Source of the DNA: Cliona cf. orientalis
Taxonomy: Eukaryota > Porifera > Demospongiae > Clionaida > Clionaidae
NCBI GenBank assembly: GCA_963930775.1
Contig: OZ005690.1
Span: forward strand, 14,623,974-14,687,973
Length of the DNA stretch: 64,000 nt
Direction of reading: 5' to 3'
Shown here: positions 13,194-24,025 of the stretch, one piece after another
Position numbering within the stretch: the first letter of the stretch is position 1
How the letters are laid out: the number at the start of each line of letters is the position of its first letter
The notes under the pieces: model-generated
Told to the model about the DNA's origin: nothing
Database searches by the model: none
The model's input: the letters and a program-made list of their open reading frames with translations, nothing else
Made by a program: the position numbers and the translations under genes

Positions 13194-13545
13194 ACTAAGG
13201 GTCCCCCCATACGTTGTAAATCGCTTACACCAGCTTACCAATAATATTATTACATACAAGTACTAAGGGTCCCCCCTTACGTTGTACACCAGCTTACCAG
13301 TATTATTACATACATGCACTAAGGGTCCCCCCTTACGTTGTACACCAGCTTACCAGTATTATTACATACATGCACTAAGGGTCCCCCCTTACGTTGTACA
13401 CCAGCTTACCAGTATTATTACATACATGCACTAAGGGTCCCCCCTTACGTTGTACACCAGCTTACCAGTATTATTACATACATGTACTAAGGGTCCCCCC
13501 TTGCGTTGTAAGTCGCTTATACAAGTTTACCAATTACATTACATT
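13194..13545. repeat. 56-bp tandem repeat array
   Basis: Units start at 13262, 13318, 13374, 13430 and 13486 with an exact 56-bp period, preceded by one longer unit at 13194. Each begins ACTAAGGGTCCCCCC and contains CACCAGCTTACCAGTATT. The inner units are almost identical, suggesting recent expansion. It lies between the convergent USB1 and homeobox genes. Confidence 0.95.
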
Positions 13546-14045
13546 GTATGTAGTTTCAGAATCTGGTGATGTCATTATAATTATAGCATGATGGGTAAGA
13601 TTGTAAAATTGGACCTTTAAAATTGACAAAAAAATTGATATGCAAAAATATCTAGTATAAGAAAAGTTATAGAATTTTAGTTCCTTGAGGAGAAGATATA
13701 AGATATTATATTGGTATATTTTTGTTGAAATTTGAAATACAAAAATTATTTTGGTGAAAAATTTGAATTGCATTTAAAAAATGCAAAAACGTTGATTGGT
13801 GTTAGTAATAATTATTAATCTTAGACTATAGGAGATTTACTGTATTATGAATAAATGTATTATTAATTTTATTTCTGAGAAATGTGGTTGATGATACAAT
13901 AAAGAATGCATAGATGTAACGCTGGCATCAAACACAAAAGGAGTGTGGTTTTGTTCAAAATGTTACTGGTACAAATTTCTCTAATTAGATGAATAACAAT
14001 TTCCCTGTCTGTCTGTTTGTGTAAAATATCATATATCGTGCATCA

Positions 14046-15925
14046 TCACTCGTTGACGACCACCACAGCACTCTGTCGCACCACCGGAGAGGTGACCACG
14101 CCTCCCGTTACCGTGGCAACAGGCTCCACCCCCACCCGATTTGGCGACGTCGATACTGCTAAGCTGTTCTGCAATAACTGCAGCTGCTGAGCGTACTTTT
14201 GCAGGGCTTGAGCTTGTAGCCAGACTTGTGCGTTCAATGGCGAATTAGTGTAGGGATTTTGTCCACTTAACGAAGCTGCTGCAGTGGTGGATAGTGTCAG
14301 TCCTAGGGGGTTGTACGTATACGAAGTCAGGGGGGATGTCAAATTTTTCCCCCCACTCGTCGAGGGGGATCCGCTGATCGAAGACGTGGCGGAAATGTTT
14401 GAGGGGAGTTGTGCGGCTGCTGTGGCAATTAGGGCGGGGCCAGAGTGGGGGTGGGTGTGTCTGTGACCACCTGCGGGCCATGCCCATAGAGGACTGAGAG
14501 AGGGCGTGGCATACGATTGAGCTGCGGCATAGAGGTCTCTGTGTACAGACAGCGGAGAGGAAGCCACGTAATTTCCAACGCCGTGTCGAAACTGATGACT
14601 CAGCATTTTTGTCGCGGCGTCAGCTCCACAGCTTGCAGCGATCAGCTTCTCCCTCTTGCGCCATTTCGCCCTCCGATTCTGAAACCACACCTGGACGCGA
14701 GACTCGGCTAATCCTATCTTTACGGCCAATTTCTCTCGCAGCAGGACATCTGGGTAGTGGGTCTGTCGAAACACCAGCTCCAGCTCGTCGAGCTGATACT
14801 GGGAGAACGTTGTACGACTTCTCTTCAGGCGACAGGCGTCGTTGATCATGTCGGACTGAGGTGAAAGGTCATCTGTGTCCACTGAGCTGAGTCGGTTTTT
14901 GTTGTTGGTGGTGCTACTCGTGGAGTCGACAGTGCAGCTTGGCCCGGGGGAGGAGGAAATGGTCGGCTGTTCTGCTAAAATAGGAGAAGAAGGCTGAGAG
15001 AGGGGATCTGTGGAAAGACAAAGAAATAGCTAATGATAATTGCCCATCATAAACATACTTTATTTAGTACTTACTAGCTATAGCTAGCTAGCAGAAATAT
15101 GAAGCACGTACAAAAAGTAGCTATATAGCTGTCTAGCTATAGCTATAATCAGGGGCGTAGCTAGCCCATGAACAATGGTGTGGCTATAACAGCTAATGGT
15201 AGCTACAATCATAAAAATTTAAAATCTGACTATTTGCTGAGAGGACTTTAAGGCCATGCGTGCATTATCTTGCAGTTTTACCGACTAGCTGCCTGATAGT
15301 ATAGTATATGACATTGTAGCTAGCTAGCTATATAATATGTGGTACCTTTTTCACTTGAAGTATCACTTTCACTCTCTCCCTCCCCTCCAACATCACTGCT
15401 GCGCCTCCTCTTAAGCTTCCTGCCACCACTAGACCAAGTCCCCTCAATCATCTTCTCACCACCACCATCTCTGTCCACCATGATAGCTGTCATCTTACTC
15501 CCTAGTCTCAAATCTGCAACAGACTGAGACTCTTCTCCTTCCCCACCATCTCTCACTGTAGTCATCAATGTTTTACTTTGTGGAGTCTCTGTAGCTCTTG
15601 GTGTGTCAACTGTGGCCTTTCTTTCTTCATCTTCCCTACCAACTCCAGAAGGTGGCCTAGAAGAGTCATCAGTAATAGCAGCAGCTGCGGTTGTAGATAG
15701 TTCTAAGTAGAGAGTGTCTCTCTTTCCTGCAAAACTGTTCATTTCTATCATTCCACCACCACTTCTGCGAGGTCCATTAATACCGTTACTATGATTGATC
15801 TTTCTGGAGGTTATAGGAGTTGTTGCACTGATGATGGAATCGAGTTGGTGTTGATTTTTCCCCACAGCATTCTGCGAAGATTTCGATGTGTACTTGTTGC
15901 TTAGTAGATTTTCAATGGAAAACAT
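14046..15925 (-). CDS. Paired-like (PRD-class) homeodomain transcription factor with eh1 motif
   Basis: Sequence-specific nuclear transcription factor. Two exons, 15346-15925 and 14046-15007, join in phase to 513 residues. The protein begins MFSIENLL, an eh1-type Groucho/TLE co-repressor motif (residues 2-8), suggesting a repressor. The homeodomain is at about 254-313: it contains [25 protein letters not shown] and [17 protein letters not shown], with Gln at position 50. This resembles Arx/Rax/Otp/Hbn-type PRD-like proteins. Between lie Ser/Thr/acid-rich linkers and a KLKRRR patch; the C-terminal part is Ala/Ser/Gln-rich. There is no paired domain and no OAR motif that I can see. The homeodomain is not split by an intron, although many PRD-class genes have one near codon 46/47. 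Exact orthology within the PRD-like group cannot be decided from this sequence alone. Confidence 0.93.
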
Positions 15926-18717
15926 TACGCTAGCTCACTGAGAATTTCACACTCAATCAGTGCTTGGCTTGCAAAATTAGCAACTATTTTAGTAAATTCT
16001 GCAACTTTTCTGTAACTGCTTGATCTGGAACTACTGCTATAAGTGCTTCAGCTCTTCTGCTTAGAACATGAGACTGTAGCTACCAATATACTTCCAATTC
16101 TATTAAGCTGCAAAGCTAAAGCTATGGTGCTGCACTTTGAAGAATGGAATTCCCAGCACGTATTGGCCTATTATATTATGCAGCTTCAATTCCTGGCCCT
16201 CACGTTACTTCCAAGATTCCAGACAATTAGAGCCTAGGCTGCTGTGTTTCGTATAAGTTATGTGACCGGCATCACAGATACTGTATATATACACTGGTGG
16301 TATGTGATTAAATACAGTGTCGCTTGCCACAGGCAAGACGCCTTAAGACCACAAAAGACAATTTGAACAACCCCTCAAACGGAACCACCTATGAAAAAAT
16401 GATTGCTACGGCGAATGACATAAACCGCTTAACACTATAGAGCACTTAACATATTTGTTGGTCAACAAGGCATTATATAATACAGTATGGTATTTTTCCA
16501 CATAAATAAAGTACAGACTCATGTATTGTGTTGTATGGGTGGATGGGGTGGGTGTGTACGCTGATGTAATTGAGTACGCCTGCAGTTGTGTGGTTATGGT
16601 AATTGGCACAAAGGGAAGCATATGGCTTTTGATTATACACAGACGTCTTATAGTTAATTCAACTCCACACTGGCTGGCTTCCGTGATTAACTATCAATCA
16701 GCAATAACTCTAATATTACAGCTATGTGATACAGCAAAAGTATGTATTCTTGGATATAGGTATAGCTATTAGTATGCTCGCATTTCATTGGCAATAAATA
16801 TCTAGTATCTGGCTATAATATTATATCAATAATGATTATTATATACAATAATATTGTGTGTTTGTATGAGCTGCATGCATGTGCCACTGGCTTCTCTCAA
16901 AGCTAGTGTTAAGTGGTGAAGCCGGTGGATTGGATTACTGCTACTAATGTGTTTTAATGATGTGTAACAATTTCTTCCTGGTACTCAATTGGACCAACAA
17001 TCATTGACAATAGCTATATGTATAGGTAATAGTGAGATTGTATGTTGAATTTGGGTAAAATAGCACTCTGAAATAGGTATTTGGTTCAAAAATTGTATGA
17101 GTGATAGCGAGTACAATTTGATGAACCAAATGCCTATTTCAGAGTGCTATTTATCCAAATTCAACATACAACCTCACTATCACAGGCTAATAGTATACAT
17201 ACACAAAGTCAGATGGGTATTTCAACTCAGAAGGGTATTTCAAACTCAGGTACCTATTTCACTTGTAATACTTGTAATTGGTATACAAGATTTGTACACA
17301 TCAAAGTACAAGTATACTATTAAGCTAGCAATAGCTAGCTACATTAATTGGTTTGTTGTACACTGCCGCATGAAGTTATGCATGGCCGGGTGCTGCTTCA
17401 ACTGTAAGGGACATTATTTGTTGAAGGGTAGCTAGTCAAAATTAATGTTTGCTTAAAGAGGATTTAACTAGATAGCCAAGAGTCATGTGACATGGTTGTC
17501 ACACTGCAGCAGCTATGCATGCATGGATGGATGGGTGGAGATGCTTCAAGCACAGTAGACATTGTTGAAGGATCTATAGCTTTCATAGGAGCCTATAGTC
17601 TGAGATCTTGATTGGGGCTCATTACTATAATATTATTACATTATAGTCCCATTCCCATGATAATATTTATGCACGTGAGTATGGATCAGTTGCATGTGTC
17701 TGACTCGGTCTGAGTTTGTGAACCCATTAATTTTTGATATTGTGGTTACAAGTATACGTAGCCATATCCCTGAGAGAGAAACAATGAGGACAGGACACTA
17801 AAATTTATTATGCACGTAATATATACATGGTCCACACCCAGCTACACAGAGAACTGAAGTGTACTATATAAATCATTCTTGAAATAACTTTACGAACACC
17901 TTCTTTGTAATGAATTGACATCAGGACACGTACTGCGCATGGTCCTCCCCTCGTGACTGACTCAAAAATGTCATGAAGAACTCGATCATTAGCAAGAGTT
18001 GCTACACCTATTAAGAGTTTATGTTATATTATCTGTGCACTGGTCCTAATAATCAATTTTAATCAACGCATTAAAATTTTTTGGCAACAGTTGCGGTGAA
18101 CGCATTATGTCAAATGATTCGCCTGAAAGAGGGTTTAATTAACAAAGGGTCTACCCCCAGGTCGTGTTGACCCAACAGACATGGAGTCTGAACAGTTGCG
18201 CATAACAATTTTAATTAACAGCAATTAAACTCTTTTAAGATTTCAAAAGTGCATTTATTATGGAAACATATACATTGGTGAAGCTGTATCAAATGTGTAT
18301 GTGTGTGGTATTATAGCTAATTTTTGGCATTTTTCAGATTTTTTGTCGTTTACAAGTCAGGCTACAGACTTGTAAAACTGATGTAATGTTATCGTATGTG
18401 ATAAAGCTTCATTCACTCAACGCAAGCAACTAAACATCATGCACTTATAGGGCAGCTTCATCAGTAGTAATAATAAGAATAATAATCGCAGCTTTGTGTT
18501 GCTTTTGGCGTTGATTAAGTGCGATTGGCAAAGCGTGTTGCTAAGCTGTTGAACAAATTGTCAGATTAGTGGCAATTTGATATTACATTCCTGGTGCCAT
18601 CAAATGCTGCCAGGGAATGCTATAGTGATCGATGCTAGCTTATAAGAGAGGGTAGTTGATGCACCAGCTGCCTCGACGACCTTTACCAGATTGGTATACT
18701 CATTACGAATTGCATAC
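15926..18717. other. Intergenic spacer, no gene supported
   Basis: AT-rich. Apart from the foldback at 17029-17183 and scattered TAGCTA-type simple sequence, I see nothing here. It would contain the homeobox gene's promoter just beyond 15925. Confidence 0.6.
17029..17183. repeat. Palindromic MITE
   Basis: Arms 17029-17097 and 17112-17183 are ~90% reverse complements; both contain AGCACTCTGAAATAGG or its complement. Confidence 0.8.
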
Positions 18718-18865
18718 TACAGTCGATTTCGCTAGCGTTTGAACATGCGTGTGCGTGTGCGTGTGCGCGTGCGCACGTCAACAGTCCGAAATAGCGCGGG
18801 CGCACGCATGCATGTATGTACCATGCATGTTTCTTCTACTACATGCATGCAAAGGTGCTAGCTAG

Positions 18866-20308
18866 ATGAGCAGTTTTAGTGGATTTGGCGGGCTCGGACT
18901 CTCGTTTATTGTTGTGTGTCCTGGACAGCCGATGATGGCAGAGATCTGGAGTGCTTACAATTCTTGCGCTGGGGCAAGCCATGTCTCTATTGGTAACGGA
19001 GACAGCCATAGTCAAACAGCGTCTAAAGAAGTGGTGGTAGCGGTAACTGGCAAGGATCAGTCAACTGCTCGATCTAGCCAGGTACGTTAACAACTTTAAA
19101 ATTTAGTCTACCTAGGTTGTTTCTGTCATCCCTGAGCTGCTATTAAATATGCCTATAACACTACAGTCGAGTTAAAGTGTGCTATCGCGATTAGCTTAAT
19201 TAAATGGGACCCCCCCCCCCCCCCCCCGCACTTCATACAGTGTTGGTAGTCTTTGTGTATGCACATGTGTGCATGTACACTTATGAAGGTAGTATCATGT
19301 GTATTAGCCTCATCCGCAGGCCCCTCTCAACCAAACCTGGTGCACAACGACTGCACATGGGCCTATTAATTTTGTAGCTACCACTATGTGGACAATTATA
19401 CAGAAAATCTACATGTATAGGTTAATTTAATTTGTACAAGTGCAGTTGTGTACTAGGCCCTTTTCCCCATGTTGGGAGGGATATGGGGACAAGGCTATGT
19501 ATGTATGAGCAACATATGCATTAACTGAGTCATGATGCACACATATTAGGGTTCTCACAATGCTAATGAAGTGATGGTGATACCTGAGTTTGAATACTTT
19601 TTGAAGGTAGTTAACCCATCCAAAATGAGTGAATTTGTTAACCTACGTTTGGGTACATGGAAGCAATGCAAGACGCTGTTAACCCTTAGATGTTTGCTTG
19701 AAGAAAAAACCTGCTTGCCATCTGAAGTAAAAATTAACAAGCCAAACTTTCAAATTGTCGAGATTGGGTATATTGAACCAGGACACGGCCTGAGAGGACG
19801 AAAAGTTTGGCTGTACGCTGATGCAGACTTAAAAGGAATGTATGATAAGCTCACTGGGAAGAAGTCGATTCAACTGTGGTGCTACACGCATGTTACAGCC
19901 ACCAAAAGCCAGAAGGAAACCTCTAAGGATATGTCAGCAAGCTCAGAAAGCCAAAAATCGGATGTAGATGCCGTGTATGAACAGCTACGGGAGAAGCATT
20001 CATCGTATGACGAAGAGCGTCTCAGAATGTGGGCCCACTTGGTCCAAATGGGCAAGCATACCTCGCTAGATGAGCCACCTGACAAGCCCTTTTTCCGTGG
20101 ACGCAAAAGGCCTAACAACGAGCAGGGTGCTTCTGGTTGCACCAAAACACGTGTTGTCTCAAGCTCACCAGGGAGGAAAGTATCCATGCGGACGGAGCTG
20201 ATTGATCAACTAGAGAAATGGAATCAGCTACGTAGTTCTGGTGTGATTGATGAAAATGAGTATCAAGAGCTCAGGAAAACGATAATTACTGACATTAAAG
20301 AGCTGTAA
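18866..20308 (+). CDS. Transposon-borne accessory protein of unknown function
   Basis: I do not recognise this protein with certainty. Two exons, 18866-19081 and 19550-20308, join in phase 0 (donor CAG/GTACGT, acceptor TTAG) to give ~324 residues. The N-terminus contains VVCPGQPMMAEIW. The middle part has PGHGLRGRKVWLYADADLKG and IQLWCY, which looks like a small beta-rich, possibly ubiquitin-like or PB1-like fold. A charged segment follows with a basic stretch RGRKRP. The C-terminus (LIDQLEKWNQLRSSGVIDE) resembles a SHOCT-type short helical module. No membrane segment or signal peptide is evident. Being inside the inverted repeats of an intact transposon, it probably moves with it; a role as a transposase partner or regulator is inference. 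Confidence 0.75.
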
Positions 20309-20380
20309 CAGTGTTTAAAAAGAATTTCAAAGAATCATTAAAATTAACATTGATTTTCAATTAACAAGTATACTGTAATG

Positions 20381-21361
20381 TTAATAAATTCCACTGTGTG
20401 AGATCCACCCATTGCATTGTTCCACAGAGATGTAATCAAAGGCAGACTTTAGTAAAGGGATTGGGTTTGGCATTGCTTGCAAAATGTCATCATGGTCCTT
20501 AAGATAGTACTTGATTGCACTGAACAGCTCCTCCACAGGGTTTAAATCAGGGCTGTACGGTGGAAGAAACATTACCAATATACCTGCCTGGCTTAGCAAT
20601 TCAAGTGCACCGCTCACATGATGCACACTGCAGTTGTCTAGGACCAATACTGATCGTGCAGATATTCCATCAAAAGGTAACATTTCAGGAATGAGACTTC
20701 CTCTGAGGTAGTCTAAGAATCTCTCACCATTCAGGGTACCATAAAATACTTCCGTGGCTAAAATTCCATCTGTGCACATGGCTGTGATAGCAGACACTCT
20801 ATTACCCCTGTGTAAAAAACGATGATACACTGGGCGTTCCCCTCTCAAGGAGTACCCATGTTTCCGAACATGATCTCGTCGGTCACATCCAGTTTCATCT
20901 AACCACACAAGTTGGTTTGTGTGGAAAAACTGCATATCAGCCATAAACTTAGCTCTGGTGATTGCTGATCTTTGCAAAGCAACCTGTTGGATTTTCTTAC
21001 GGGTTAAGCCATGCTTGCGGAGGATACGACACACTGTTGGTGAAGAAATCCGTGTACCAGTAACATCAGCAATATTTTGGCAAATTTCTCCCAAATATAG
21101 GCCAGGATTATCCAGAATCAAGCCAACAATTATCAATTCCTCATTGAAAGACAGCTTTCTAGTGGAGGTTCTGTCTGGATGTTTTGGATCAACTTCACCA
21201 GTTTCTTCAAACAGACGAAATATATTATGTACTGTACCAAGTGACACATTCAAATTTCTCGCTACTTCTCTAAAAGTCAAGCCCATGCCTATCTTCTGCC
21301 ATATCATTCTGTGGCGAAGGTCAACAGAATAAGGCGCTTTTCTTCCAGGTTCCGCGGACAT
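20381..21361 (-). CDS. Tc1/mariner-IS630 superfamily transposase
   Basis: Cuts and pastes the element at TA sites. Single exon, 326 residues, no internal stop; the ATG at 21361 is chosen because upstream codons lack an ATG. N-terminal helix-turn-helix region (residues ~10-120): YSVDLRHRMIWQ, REVARNLNVSLGTV and SPTVCRILRKHGLTRKKIQ. The catalytic domain shows the DDE triad: first Asp in VWLDETG, second in VLVLDNCSVHH, and Glu in YSPDLNPVEELF. I count 34 residues between the second Asp and the Glu (DD34E). RKHGYSLRGERP is typical of the DDE_3-like branch. The frame is complete, so it is potentially functional. Confidence 0.95.
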   Translation of the reverse strand: MSAEPGRKAPYSVDLRHRMIWQKIGMGLTFREVARNLNVSLGTVHNIFRLFEETGEVDPKHPDRTSTRKLSFNEELIIVGLILDNPGLYLGEICQNIADVTGTRISSPTVCRILRKHGLTRKKIQQVALQRSAITRAKFMADMQFFHTNQLVWLDETGCDRRDHVRKHGYSLRGERPVYHRFLHRGNRVSAITAMCTDGILATEVFYGTLNGERFLDYLRGSLIPEMLPFDGISARSVLVLDNCSVHHVSGALELLSQAGILVMFLPPYSPDLNPVEELFSAIKYYLKDHDDILQAMPNPIPLLKSAFDYISVEQCNGWISHSGIY

Positions 21362-21670
21362 TTTTTTGAATTCTGAGCATGCGTATTGCAACCAGCTAGA
21401 TGCATGAATATGTGTAGTACTATGTGGGGCGGGGCGTTACGCACGCACGCACGCAATCACGCATGTTCAAACGCAAGCAAAATTGACTGTATCAAAAGAA
21501 TACTCTAATTTTATGATAGTCTACTGTTTCTGATAATATTAATATCTACTGGTATCAATAACAAAATTATTATCAAAGGGGGCAAAATCTTTGGGTATCA
21601 ATAGTACATAAATTTTATGATCAGCAATAATTATCACAGGAGTAGACTGTTGAGCAGTTAACATAGTTAG

Positions 21671-23365
21671 CTAGTCTTCGACCAATACGGTAATGCGGCT
21701 CCATTCTCTGTTAAACTCCACCGCCGTTGGTCGCTTTGAAGCTTCACCATCCCAGCACCTCTCCAGCAGCTTCAGCACTTGACCCGATAAACTAATTTCC
21801 GATGCACATGGACGCAAATCTCCACGACCAACATTTGCTTGCAGTTGCATCAAATTAAGACCTTCGAACGGTTCCTCTTCTGCAAGCAACTCAAACACGA
21901 CAAGCGCAAGGGAGTAGATATCGGTCCGAAGGAGCTGGGTCATCGATAGTAGCTCCCCGCGAAGAACCTCGGGAGCCGAGTAGCGTGGAGTACCAAGACC
22001 TGGTGGCGCTGCAGGGCCTCCAGCTGTCGATAGCGAGGTTTGTGTCGTACTCTTGATGACGCTGATGCCAAAATCTGTAAGTTTCGCATTGTTGGCATGG
22101 TCGAGTAGAACATTCTCACTCTTAATGTCGCAGTGGGCAATCTTTTCTTTGTCATTTGTGTGCAGATACTCCAGCGCTGAGGCTATTTGGGTGATGACCA
22201 CCTTTTTCTTTCCCTTTGGGAACGGTGGTTCGTCCCAGAAAAGTGCGCGGTGAAGGCTCCTGTTCATGTACTCCATGACTATACCAATGTTGCCCTCCTC
22301 CACCACTGCACCAAACATCTTCACAGTATTCGGGTGATTAAGAGCGGCAAAAATGCGCATCTCTTTCGTGAAACTATTGAGGAGTTTCCTTGAAATATGC
22401 TGGTACAACAACTTCTTGAAGGCTATCGGAGTGCCGTGCCACCGTCCAGCGAACACTTCGCCAAAACCACCTTTACCTATTGGCTTTTTGTCCATACTCA
22501 GCTCACTATAAGGAATAATCTCTCCTGAAGTGCGATCCGTCAATCGCGAAACATCTGTTGAGGGATTGATACCATCCCTTCTCCACGATTCTTCCACTCT
22601 CTCCCTCTCCAGAATGTACACAGCGCCTTCGTACCGTGGTCTGCTGGCGTCAGAGAATCCAAGGTCACGCAAAGCATCAACCAGATCTTGGAGTGTGTGC
22701 TCGTTGACAAGTTTCTGCACAGAGCCTCTCTTACTGATCACGTGCGATCCAAGCGGTTTTCCCACGCGGCCCAACTTTCGGTTGTATGGATTATCCACGT
22801 AGCATCTCTGACCACCGCTACGAGACGCAGAGGCCCCCACTGCGCATGCGCCTGAGCCTGTGGTACTCACCACGCATGTTCCCAGCGGCATTCCAACTCG
22901 CCCAAGCTTCCTGTTGTAGGGGTTGTCTACGTAGCATTGTTGGCCGCTCTCTCCACGAGATTTAGTGATGGTAACTTCTCCTGAACGGCTCACTACGTGC
23001 GTTCCAAGTGGCTTTCCCACACGTCCCAGCTTTCGGTTGTATTCGTTGTCGACGTAGCATCCTTCCCCGCCACTTGAACCTCGAGTGCTTGTAGTTGATG
23101 CCCCACCTGTAGTACTGACCACGTGCGTTCCTAGCGGCTTTCCAACGCGACCCAGCTCTCTGTTGGATGCGTTGTCGACGTAGCAGCGCTGGGTGCCACT
23201 AGCACTGGAGCCGGAGGACGATGAGTACCCGTAGCAACCATCGTAGGAGCTTGAACTATAACTGCTTCCGCCAGAGCTTCGGCTGACCACGTGCGATCCT
23301 ACCGGCATTCCAACTCGTCCGACACGCCTGTTGTAAGCGTTGTCCACGTAAGTTCGTCTTGACAT
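21671..23365 (-). CDS. TKL-like protein kinase with five N-terminal YVDN repeats
   Basis: Intronless reading frame of 564 residues. Five copies of a ~25-residue motif, (C)YVDNxYNRKLGRVGxPLG, start near residues 5, 61, 103, 144 and 188, separated by Ser/Gly linkers; copies 2-5 carry a leading Cys. A helical segment (HTLQDLVDALRDLGF, ~223-237) follows. The kinase domain covers ~290-557: P-loop GKGGFGEV, lysine in AFKKL (318), Glu 335, HCDIKSEN with catalytic Asp 413, DFG 431-433 and APE 465-467. The usual HRD Arg is Cys, so it is a non-RD kinase. The substrate is unknown; such kinases often act in receptor-proximal or immune signalling. The ATG at 23365 is chosen; a GTGCAG just upstream (23404-23409) could be an acceptor, so a 5' exon is possible. 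Confidence 0.9.
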   Translation of the reverse strand: MSRRTYVDNAYNRRVGRVGMPVGSHVVSRSSGGSSYSSSSYDGCYGYSSSSGSSASGTQRCYVDNASNRELGRVGKPLGTHVVSTTGGASTTSTRGSSGGEGCYVDNEYNRKLGRVGKPLGTHVVSRSGEVTITKSRGESGQQCYVDNPYNRKLGRVGMPLGTCVVSTTGSGACAVGASASRSGGQRCYVDNPYNRKLGRVGKPLGSHVISKRGSVQKLVNEHTLQDLVDALRDLGFSDASRPRYEGAVYILERERVEESWRRDGINPSTDVSRLTDRTSGEIIPYSELSMDKKPIGKGGFGEVFAGRWHGTPIAFKKLLYQHISRKLLNSFTKEMRIFAALNHPNTVKMFGAVVEEGNIGIVMEYMNRSLHRALFWDEPPFPKGKKKVVITQIASALEYLHTNDKEKIAHCDIKSENVLLDHANNAKLTDFGISVIKSTTQTSLSTAGGPAAPPGLGTPRYSAPEVLRGELLSMTQLLRTDIYSLALVVFELLAEEEPFEGLNLMQLQANVGRGDLRPCASEISLSGQVLKLLERCWDGEASKRPTAVEFNREWSRITVLVED

Positions 23366-24025
23366 CGTTTGAGCATCCAGATAATAGAGGGGATTGTTAT
23401 TAAACTGCACCTAGGCTTGATCGATCGCGAGTAAAATCATGAATGGCATGGGGCGGGGATCGGGATGAGATATATCCCCGGATGATCCTTATCACGCGTA
23501 AGCTTATACGCATGTGTGACCATGCATATTATAATAGATAATAGTGGTATGACGTACACGTGTTGGACTGATACACATTTTTATAGTAATTATGGCAAAC
23601 TGCTGTTCACAGTGAACGTTGCAATAATATTATTATTATAGAATTTTGAACAATTGCTATATATATTGACGACCGTTTACCACATGCGCCATTAGAACTA
23701 TGTAGCTACTGGGGATGTGGTCAAGTTTTCATTACAGCAATAATATTATTATAGAATTGTGAATATCAATTGACTGTACACTTGACGATTATAATTATTA
23801 TCAAAAATATTGAATGTGCATAATTATGTGTGGCAAATTATAAAAAAAGATTAATGATGATGATGCGTGCAATAATAATTATACACCAAAAATATGACAT
23901 AATACAGTGAGAAAATACACAAGTTCCAAGAGTTCTGCCTGCAATTACAACATGGAGCATAATAAACTCACACCGCATTAACAATCACAGTCTGTTAATA
24001 ACTAATTGCAATAACTATCGTGCAC
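23366..24025. other. Intergenic spacer
   Basis: AT-rich, contains two short related TAATATTATTATAGAATT segments (23626-23650, 23740-23760). No gene seen. It holds the kinase 5' side and the BMAL-like gene's 3' UTR. Confidence 0.6.

Larger units (their letters stand above)
18720..21489. mobile_element. Complete Tc1/mariner-type transposon with two convergent genes
   Basis: Ends CAGTCGATTTCGCTAGCG (left) and, on the other strand, CAGTCAATTTTGCTTGCG; both continue into TTTGAACATGCGTG. The inverted repeat is ~32 bp with three mismatches. TA dinucleotides flank both ends (18718-18719 and 21490-21491), the target duplication of the Tc1/mariner superfamily. Inside are an intact transposase (minus strand) and a two-exon gene (plus strand), tail to tail with 72 bp between their stops. 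GC-rich alternating GTGC/CACG tracts follow both ends. The intact frames suggest a young, possibly active copy. Confidence 0.92.

Noticed and set aside
13194..13545. CRISPR array
   Set aside because: Head-to-tail 56-bp repeats with no unique spacers, in a eukaryotic genome.
14284..14845. Plus-strand frames over the homeobox gene
   Set aside because: Antisense shadows of a well-supported homeodomain exon.
22053..22802. Plus-strand frames over the YVDN kinase
   Set aside because: Antisense shadows of an intact kinase domain.
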